Shown here one piece after another: positions 1 to 5,242 of a stretch of DNA of 5,242 nt. A model generated the notes under the pieces. It did no database searches, was not told where the DNA came from, and saw nothing but the letters and a program-made list of their open reading frames with translations. A program made the translations under genes and the position numbers. Every line of letters begins with the position of its first letter. Positions within the stretch are counted from its first letter, which is position 1. This DNA is from an uncultured bacterium. GTDB taxonomy: Bacteria > Bdellovibrionota_C > UBA2361 > CAKMMH01. The stretch spans positions 1-5,242 of the forward strand of contig CAKMMH010000133.1 of assembly GCA_927798255.1 (NCBI GenBank). Reading direction: 5' to 3'.

Positions 1-1
1 A

Positions 2-442
2 GACGAATCACCTCTTACAACACAAAATCTTGATGTTGGATTTAGGGTGTTAAAAGTCGACTCAAGTAATATGAAAGATGTTTTTTATAAGCCAAATGAA
101 GTTACTGGGGATATTTTTGATAATGCAATAAATAATATTAAAGAAGATAGAACTGGTGAGGATTTACTTTTTCAAGTCTTACTTGATATGGGAATATCGC
201 TTTCAAGTAAAATTGAAAAAAAGAAAATAAAAAACAAAGAAGTTTTTTATGTTTATGCAGAAGATGAAAAGTTTTTAATAGCCTCATTTGATAGAACACT
301 AAATGATGAAGTTGTAACAGAAATTGCAAAAGAAAAGCCTCAGTATTTTGTAATGAGAGACACAGATGATGACAAAGTTAGAATTAACTTTGAGCAGATT
401 TTTAAGGCCTATAGCCCCGATACTACACGTAAGGTTTTGTAG
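2..442 (+). CDS. mod: Type III restriction-modification DNA adenine methyltransferase (Mod), C-terminal part, 5' end outside window
   Basis: The frame is open from base 2 to the TAG at 440-442, giving 146 residues of a larger protein (type III Mod proteins are usually about 550-680 aa). A GTG at 47 lies inside the open frame and reads as an ordinary valine (GFRVLKVDSSNMKDV), so it is not the start. That block, followed by a GEDLLFQVLLDMGISLSSKI segment and the ending INFEQIFKAYSPDTTRKVL, matches what I recall as the conserved C-terminus of type III Mod proteins. In this family Mod transfers methyl groups from S-adenosylmethionine to adenine on one strand of an asymmetric site, and supplies DNA recognition to the Mod-Res complex. 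The catalytic DPPY, SAM-binding and target-recognition regions lie upstream, so site specificity cannot be judged. The res gene 42 bases downstream supports the call. The C-terminus looks intact; no frameshift is visible. Confidence 0.88.
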   Translation, partial: DESPLTTQNLDVGFRVLKVDSSNMKDVFYKPNEVTGDIFDNAINNIKEDRTGEDLLFQVLLDMGISLSSKIEKKKIKNKEVFYVYAEDEKFLIASFDRTLNDEVVTEIAKEKPQYFVMRDTDDDKVRINFEQIFKAYSPDTTRKVL

Positions 443-471
443 GTTAGGTTTTATAAGTAAAGTTTTGTAGG
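434..471 (+). repeat. Short direct repeat between mod and res
   Basis: The ten bases GTTTTGTAGG occur at 434-443 and again at 462-471, 28 bases apart. A weaker related copy, AGGTTTTATAAG, lies between them at 446-457. The first copy covers the mod stop codon and the second runs into the Shine-Dalgarno sequence of res. It could be the trace of a small local duplication that lengthened the gap. A regulatory role is possible, but two short T-rich copies could also be chance. Confidence 0.4.
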
Positions 472-478
472 AAGGGGG
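470..478 (+). promoter_or_regulatory. Strong ribosome binding site of res
   Basis: GGAAGGGGG lies just before the res start. Its last seven bases, AAGGGGG, differ from the ideal AAGGAGG at one position, and six bases separate it from the ATG at 485. This fixes the res start and implies independent, efficient translation initiation. No good -35/-10 promoter pair was found in the short mod-res gap, so res is probably transcribed from a promoter upstream of mod. Confidence 0.8.
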
Positions 479-484
479 CAAAAA

Positions 485-3400
485 ATGAAGTTTCAATTTA
501 AGATTCAACAATATCAAACAGATGCCGTAAAAGCTGTAACAGATGTTTTTAACGGGCAATTAAAACAAGATAACTTTAAGTACATACAAGATAGTAACTT
601 TGACTTAAATTTAATTGAATACGGATACAAAAACGCAAAAATTGAGCTAACAAACTTAGAGCTACTAAATAATATAAACACAATTCAGCTACAAGAAGGG
701 CTAAAACTATCAAATGAAGTTAATTCTAGTTTAGGCGTTGTTAGCCTTGATATCGAAATGGAAACAGGAACTGGAAAAACGTATGTTTATATAAAAACTA
801 TCTTCGAGCTAAATAAGCTTTACGGGTTTAGTAAATTTATCGTTGTTGTTCCATCTATTGCAATAAGAGAGGGCGTAAAAAAATCATTTGAAATTACATC
901 TTCTCACTTTATGGAACAATATGGCGAAAAAGCACACTTTTTTATTTATAATAGCGATAATCTACAAGAAATAAATCAATTTGCCACAAATAATGGCATT
1001 CAAGTAATGATTATTAACACGCAGGCTTTTAATTCATCATTTAAGGAAGAGGGGAACAATCAATACGCAAGAAAAATTTTCTCAGAAAGAGATGATTTTA
1101 ATTCAAGACGCCCGATTGATGTAATCTCTGCTACAAATCCAATATTGATTTTAGATGAACCTCAAAAGATGGGAAAAACAGAAGATGCTGCAACTCAAAA
1201 AGCACTTAAAAAATTTAATCCTCTATTTTCCCTTAATTATTCTGCAACACATGCTATAGAACATAATAAAATTTATGTTCTTGATGCACTTGATGCTTAT
1301 AATAAAAAGCTTGTAAAACGAATTGAAGTAAAAGGTGTTGAAGTTCAAAACTTAAAAGGACAAAGTGGATATGTTTATCTTGAAGATATTATTTTATCTA
1401 AAAATGAAGCCCCTAAAGCAAAGGTTTCCCTAGAAATAAAAGAAAAAAGTGGCATAAAACGAAAAACTTTAGTTTTAACTAAAGGTGATGACTTAAAAGA
1501 CTTAACAGGGCTTAATGCTTATAAAGGGTATAATGTATCAGATATAACAGCAGACGGACTACATTTTACAAATGGAAAAGTACTTACAAAAGACACTATT
1601 ATTGGAAACAAAGATGAGGCAACAATACGCCGCATACAAATTCGTGAAACTATTAAGTCGCACTTTGAAAAGGAAGAGGAACTATTTAAGAAAGGCATAA
1701 AAACTCTAAGTTTGTTTTTTATTGATGAAGTTTCAAAGTATAGAGTATATAACGAAAGCGGTGAAAAAGAACTTGGTGAGTACGGAAAAATTTTTGAAGA
1801 AGAGTATGTTTCAATCTTAAATGAGCATATAAGCATCTTTGATTCTGAGTATCAGGCATATTTAAGGCGTGATGATGTTTCTAAAATTCATAATGGTTAT
1901 TTTAGTATCGATAAAAAAAGTAAGCGCTTTATAAATAGTGAAACTAAGCGTGGAAAAGATATATCAGATGATACTTCCGCATATGATTTAATCTTAAAAG
2001 ATAAAGAAACACTTTTAAGTTTTAGCGAGCCTACAAGATTTATCTTTTCTCACTCTGCTTTAAGGGAAGGTTGGGATAATCCAAATATTTTTCAAATCTG
2101 CACACTAAAAGAGTCAGGAAGTGAAACTTCAAAAAGGCAAGAAGTTGGTAGAGGGCTTAGACTTTGTGTAAATCAAGACGGTATAAGGCAAGATACAAAT
2201 TATGAGGTAAATGAGCTTACGGTTATTGCAAGTGAATCTTATAAAAGTTTTGTTGATGGGCTTCAAGATGAAATTAAGAAAAATCTTTATGACAGGCCGT
2301 CAAAAGCAACTAAAGAATATTTTAGTGAAAAATATGTAGTAAATAGTGAGGATAAAAAATCAAGAAAATTAACAAGCGAGGAAGCAAAGAAGATTGAACG
2401 CTACTTAGTAAAAAATGATTATGTTGATGATAACGATAATATTACAAGTACTTATAAAAATGATGTAATAGAAAATAACTTAGCACCGCTTCCAGAGGAA
2501 TTAATACCATATACGGAAAGTATCCATAACCTTATTAGGGCACTTTATGAAAATAGAGAGTATGAAATTAAGGATGGAAATAAGGCAAAGGTAAAGGAAA
2601 ATCCATTAAATAAAAATTTTAATAAAGCGGAGTTTCAAGAGCTTTGGCACTATATAAATCATAAGTACGCTTATACGGTGGACTTTGATAGCGATGAGTT
2701 AATAAAGAATGCTATTAAAAGAATAAACGACGATTTAGCAGTTAAAAAACTTACATACAGCATAACAACAGGCGAGCAAGCTGAAAATTTAACTCGTGAA
2801 ATGCTTGAGCAGGGGGATGGCTTTAAGACAACAAGTAGTAGTCGTAAAGAGACTTTGCAAAGGTATGAAGCATCAACTGTTAAATATGATTTAATAGGAG
2901 ATATCGCAAAAGAGGTTATTTTATCAAGACGAACTGTTGGAAGTATATTAAAAGGGCTTAGAATTGATAAGCTTTATTTGTTTAGAGTAAATCCAGAAGA
3001 GTTTATTAAAAACGTTTCAAGGCTTATAAAGGAAGAAATGAGTGATGTAATTATCGAACATATAACTTATAATAAGACATCTCAGGAGTACGACAGCACA
3101 ATTTTTACAAAAGAAAAAATTAGTAGAGAACTAGATAAAGCTTACACTAAAGAAAACACAAAACATATTCAAAACTATGTTTTTTATGATAGTGATGTCG
3201 AAAAAAGATTTGCTAAGGATTTAGATATTGCAGAGGATGTTTCAGTTTTTGCAAAACTTCCACGAAGTTTCACAATTCCAACCCCACTTGGAGATTATGC
3301 TCCTGACTGGGCAATTGCTTTTAAAGATTCAAAAGATATTAAGCACATTTTTTTAATTGCAGAAACAAAAGGAAGTCTTGATGTTGAGCTTAAAAAGATT

Positions 3401-3514
3401 GAAGAAACAAAGATAAATTGTGCTAAAAAGTTATTTAACAGTGTCTCTACTAGTAAAGTAAAATATTACGCAGTAACAAGTTACAATGATTTATTGGATG
3501 AAATTAGGGCTTAA
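485..3514 (+). CDS. res: Type III restriction-modification endonuclease subunit (Res), complete
   Basis: This 1009-residue protein has the layout of a type III Res, the ATP-dependent motor and nuclease that acts with Mod on unmodified DNA in the cytoplasm. A Q-motif-like FKIQQYQTDAV starts at residue 5. The first RecA domain has Walker A (METGTGKTY, 92-100, K98), motif Ia (VVPSIAIREG, 121-130), the type III-typical Walker B DEPQ (224-227) and SAT (253-255). A beta-rich spacer, about 280-380, leads to the second RecA domain (LSLFFIDE at 408-415, REGWDN at 527-532, motif VI RQEVGRGLR at 551-559). Residues about 600-840 have no motif I can name. The C-terminus carries a PD-ExK nuclease site: P940-D941, then E960 and K962 in AETKG. 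The length is close to the family norm (about 970-1060) and no key residue is missing, so it looks active. The ATG is set by a strong ribosome binding site; the TAA at 3512-3514 is followed closely by the next gene. Confidence 0.95.
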   Translation: MKFQFKIQQYQTDAVKAVTDVFNGQLKQDNFKYIQDSNFDLNLIEYGYKNAKIELTNLELLNNINTIQLQEGLKLSNEVNSSLGVVSLDIEMETGTGKTYVYIKTIFELNKLYGFSKFIVVVPSIAIREGVKKSFEITSSHFMEQYGEKAHFFIYNSDNLQEINQFATNNGIQVMIINTQAFNSSFKEEGNNQYARKIFSERDDFNSRRPIDVISATNPILILDEPQKMGKTEDAATQKALKKFNPLFSLNYSATHAIEHNKIYVLDALDAYNKKLVKRIEVKGVEVQNLKGQSGYVYLEDIILSKNEAPKAKVSLEIKEKSGIKRKTLVLTKGDDLKDLTGLNAYKGYNVSDITADGLHFTNGKVLTKDTIIGNKDEATIRRIQIRETIKSHFEKEEELFKKGIKTLSLFFIDEVSKYRVYNESGEKELGEYGKIFEEEYVSILNEHISIFDSEYQAYLRRDDVSKIHNGYFSIDKKSKRFINSETKRGKDISDDTSAYDLILKDKETLLSFSEPTRFIFSHSALREGWDNPNIFQICTLKESGSETSKRQEVGRGLRLCVNQDGIRQDTNYEVNELTVIASESYKSFVDGLQDEIKKNLYDRPSKATKEYFSEKYVVNSEDKKSRKLTSEEAKKIERYLVKNDYVDDNDNITSTYKNDVIENNLAPLPEELIPYTESIHNLIRALYENREYEIKDGNKAKVKENPLNKNFNKAEFQELWHYINHKYAYTVDFDSDELIKNAIKRINDDLAVKKLTYSITTGEQAENLTREMLEQGDGFKTTSSSRKETLQRYEASTVKYDLIGDIAKEVILSRRTVGSILKGLRIDKLYLFRVNPEEFIKNVSRLIKEEMSDVIIEHITYNKTSQEYDSTIFTKEKISRELDKAYTKENTKHIQNYVFYDSDVEKRFAKDLDIAEDVSVFAKLPRSFTIPTPLGDYAPDWAIAFKDSKDIKHIFLIAETKGSLDVELKKIEETKINCAKKLFNSVSTSKVKYYAVTSYNDLLDEIRA

Positions 3515-3520
3515 TGTTGT
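3505..3520 (+). promoter_or_regulatory. Res-helicase junction with weak ribosome binding site
   Basis: Only six bases (TGTTGT) separate the res TAA (3512-3514) from the ATG at 3521. The only Shine-Dalgarno-like stretch is TAGGG at 3505-3509, inside the end of res and 11 bases from the ATG, which is weak and distant. Translation of the third gene probably depends on ribosomes finishing res. There is no room for a terminator or promoter, so the two genes should share a transcript. Both are in the same frame, divided by this single TAA. Confidence 0.6.
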
Positions 3521-5242
3521 ATGAGTAGTCTTATTGATAATGTAAATAAAAAGTTAGTTGATGATTTAAAAAATGAAATCAAAAGTGGAAGCGTTGTTTC
3601 TATTGCTGCTGCCTCGTTTTCTATTTATGCCTTTAAGGAGTTAAAAGCAGAGCTAGAAAAGATTAAAGAGTTTCGGTTTATCTTTACATCTGAAGCTTTT
3701 ACAACAGAGAAAACTCCAAAAAGTAAGCGGGAGTTTTATATCCCGCGCCTTGAAAGAGAGAGGACGCTTTATGGCTCTGAGTTTGAGATAAAATTAAGAA
3801 ATGAGCTTACGCAGAAAGCCATTGCTAGAGAGTGTGCCGAGTGGATAAAAAACAAAGCAAGATTTTGTACAAACATTTCAGGGGAGCATATCCCTGGTTT
3901 TATTTGTGTAGATAATATTGCATATACGCCAATTAATGATTTTACTACTGTGACACTAGGTTTAGAAAAGGGAAATAACGCTTTTTATTTTATAAACAAG
4001 ATTGATGAAAATTCTAATGCAAAGGCTCTTCTTAATAACTTTGAAGCTATTTGGCAAGATAAGAAAAAACTAAGTGAAGTTACCGAAACTGTTCTTGAGA
4101 ACATTACAACGGTTTATAATGAAAATGCACCAGAGTTAATTTATTTTGTAACACTCTACAATATTTTTAGCGAATTTTTAGAAGATATTTCAGAAGATTT
4201 CCTTGCAAATGAAGCAGTCGGATTTAAACAAAGTGTTATCTGGAATAAGCTTTATAACTTTCAGCGTGATGCGGTGCTTGCAATAATAAATAAACTTGAA
4301 AAATTTAATGGCTGTATCTTGGCAGATAGTGTTGGGCTTGGAAAAACTTTTACAGCACTTGCCGTTATGAAGTATTATCAAGAACGAAACAAAAACATTC
4401 TAGTTCTTTGTCCTAAAAAACTTAGTAATAATTGGAACACTTTTAAGGATAATTATCTTAATAATCCTATTGCAAAAGATAGGATGAATTACACAGTGCT
4501 ATATCATACAGATTTAAGTCGAAATAGCGGATTCTCAAATGGGATTGATTTATCACGGCTTAATTGGAGTAATTATGATTTAGTAGTAATTGATGAATCG
4601 CATAATTTTAGAAATGGCGGAAAGTTAGATGAGTTTGATGGGTTAAATCGTTATGCAACGTTATTAAAAAATGTTATTAGAAAAGGCGTTAAAACAAAAG
4701 TTTTAATGCTTTCTGCAACACCTGTTAATAATAAGTTTTTGGATTTAAAGAATCAGCTAGCACTTGCCTATGAGGGAAGAGCAGAGCTTATAAATGAAAA
4801 ACTTAATACTAAACATGATATCGATGAAGTTTTTAAGCAAGCACAACGTGCGTTCACTAACTGGCGAAAGCTACCTATTTTAGAACGTACAAGAAGCAAA
4901 CTATTAAATATGCTTGATTTTGATTTCTTTGAAGTGCTGGATAATGTAACAATTGCCCGTTCAAGAAAGAATGTTCAAAAGTATTATGATACATCGGAGA
5001 TTGGTTCTTTTCCAAAAAGATTAAAACCAAAATCGATACGAAGTGCACTCGATTTAACGGCAAGTATCAACTTTAATCAGATATATGAAATTTTGATGAA
5101 GTTAAATCTTGCTATCTATATTCCTTCTACATACATTTTGTCACAAAGGGTTCCATATTATGCTGAAAAATTTGGTGACAATGTTGTAAATATCGGTTTG
5201 ACACAAGCAAATAGAGAACGTGGAATCCAAAAATTAATGGCT
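3521..5242 (+). CDS. PLD-like/SNF2-type DEAD/DEAH helicase, N-terminal 574 residues (3' end outside window)
   Basis: From the ATG at 3521 the frame is open to the last base without a stop. It is the first ATG after the in-frame res stop, and no in-frame GTG or TTG lies between. Residues about 20-130 resemble the PLD-like domain of bacterial helicase-related proteins: SIAAASFSIYAFKEL (27-41), FRFIFTS (51-57), then a charged stretch with YIPRLERERTLYG (73-85). The only histidine in the first 240 residues is H123, in GEHIPG, so the HxK catalytic motif is absent. A superfamily 2 first RecA domain follows: NFQRDAV (Q248), Walker A ADSVGLGKT (268-276, K275), LVLCPKKLSNNW (294-305), Walker B DESH (358-361) and SATP (398-401). 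The GLGKT and DESH forms suit the SNF2/RapA branch, which usually translocates on duplex DNA rather than unwinding it. The second RecA domain must lie beyond the edge; relatives I recall are about 1000-1100 aa. Position directly after res suggests an accessory role in restriction or phage defence, which is inference. Confidence 0.85.
   Translation, partial: MSSLIDNVNKKLVDDLKNEIKSGSVVSIAAASFSIYAFKELKAELEKIKEFRFIFTSEAFTTEKTPKSKREFYIPRLERERTLYGSEFEIKLRNELTQKAIARECAEWIKNKARFCTNISGEHIPGFICVDNIAYTPINDFTTVTLGLEKGNNAFYFINKIDENSNAKALLNNFEAIWQDKKKLSEVTETVLENITTVYNENAPELIYFVTLYNIFSEFLEDISEDFLANEAVGFKQSVIWNKLYNFQRDAVLAIINKLEKFNGCILADSVGLGKTFTALAVMKYYQERNKNILVLCPKKLSNNWNTFKDNYLNNPIAKDRMNYTVLYHTDLSRNSGFSNGIDLSRLNWSNYDLVVIDESHNFRNGGKLDEFDGLNRYATLLKNVIRKGVKTKVLMLSATPVNNKFLDLKNQLALAYEGRAELINEKLNTKHDIDEVFKQAQRAFTNWRKLPILERTRSKLLNMLDFDFFEVLDNVTIARSRKNVQKYYDTSEIGSFPKRLKPKSIRSALDLTASINFNQIYEILMKLNLAIYIPSTYILSQRVPYYAEKFGDNVVNIGLTQANRERGIQKLMA

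Noticed and set aside
47..49. GTG as the start of a short 131-codon gene
   Set aside because: The frame stays open to the window edge, and the residues before the GTG (NLDVGFR) belong to the conserved Mod C-terminal block, so this is an internal valine.
429..457. Possible promoter for res with TATAAG (452-457) as -10
   Set aside because: The hexamer at the right distance upstream, GTAAGG, is not a -35 box, and the TATAAG lies within T-rich repeat sequence. Co-transcription with mod is simpler.
138..559. Minus-strand open frames of 63 and 86 codons over the mod end and res start
   Set aside because: They lie opposite well-supported coding sequence, give low-complexity Leu/Phe/Cys-rich products typical of antisense reading of AT-rich genes, and match no family I recognise.
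1519..1836. Minus-strand 105-codon open frame inside res
   Set aside because: It is antisense to the conserved spacer and second RecA domain of Res, and its Ser/Phe-rich product resembles no known protein.
211..3354. Seven-base A or T runs (for example near 215, 866, 1912 and 3348) as phase-variation tracts
   Set aside because: Runs of this length are expected in such AT-rich coding sequence. No longer homopolymer, G/C tract or tandem short repeat was seen, and all frames are intact.
4190..5063. Minus-strand open frames of 63 and 62 codons opposite the helicase
   Set aside because: They are antisense to the helicase gene, including sequence next to its Q-motif and Walker A, and have no recognisable motif or convincing ribosome binding site.
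2..5242. DISARM, BREX or type I restriction locus
   Set aside because: Mod and Res carry type III signatures (DEPQ motor, C-terminal PD-ExK, Mod C-terminal block), and no DUF1998, DUF1156, BrxC/PglZ or HsdS-like protein is visible. A helicase with a PLD-like domain alone is not enough for DISARM.

Overview
This window is one stretch of a low-GC (by eye about one third G+C) bacterial genome. Essentially every base is coding on the plus strand. TAG and TAA are used as stops, tryptophan is TGG and no in-frame TGA was seen, so the standard bacterial code fits. Codon choice is strongly A/T-ended, and the second gene has a strong Shine-Dalgarno sequence. That suits an AT-rich Firmicute, Fusobacterium or Campylobacterota-type organism, but nothing here settles the taxon.

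Layout: bases 2-442 are the 3' end of a type III restriction-modification DNA methyltransferase (Mod), cut off by the left window edge. After a 42-base gap containing a short direct repeat and a strong ribosome binding site comes a complete type III restriction subunit (Res, 485-3514, 1009 aa). It has a full set of superfamily 2 helicase motifs and a C-terminal PD-ExK nuclease site. Six bases after the Res stop, in the same reading frame, a third gene starts at 3521 and runs off the right edge. Its 574 visible codons encode a phospholipase-D-like N-terminal domain without the usual HxK catalytic motif, joined to a SNF2-type DEAD/DEAH helicase core (Walker A, DESH, SAT).

How the genes work together: Mod methylates adenine in an asymmetric site and provides site recognition for the Mod-Res complex. 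Res hydrolyses ATP and cleaves unmodified DNA. The SNF2-like protein is not part of the textbook two-gene type III system, but its tight same-strand spacing implies co-transcription with mod and res. The most interesting reading is an extended type III defence locus with an added PLD-like/SNF2 helicase. I believe similar helicases occur beside type III mod/res genes elsewhere, so the association may be known to annotators even if its function is not. No RNA genes, CRISPR arrays, insertion sequences or tRNAs were seen.
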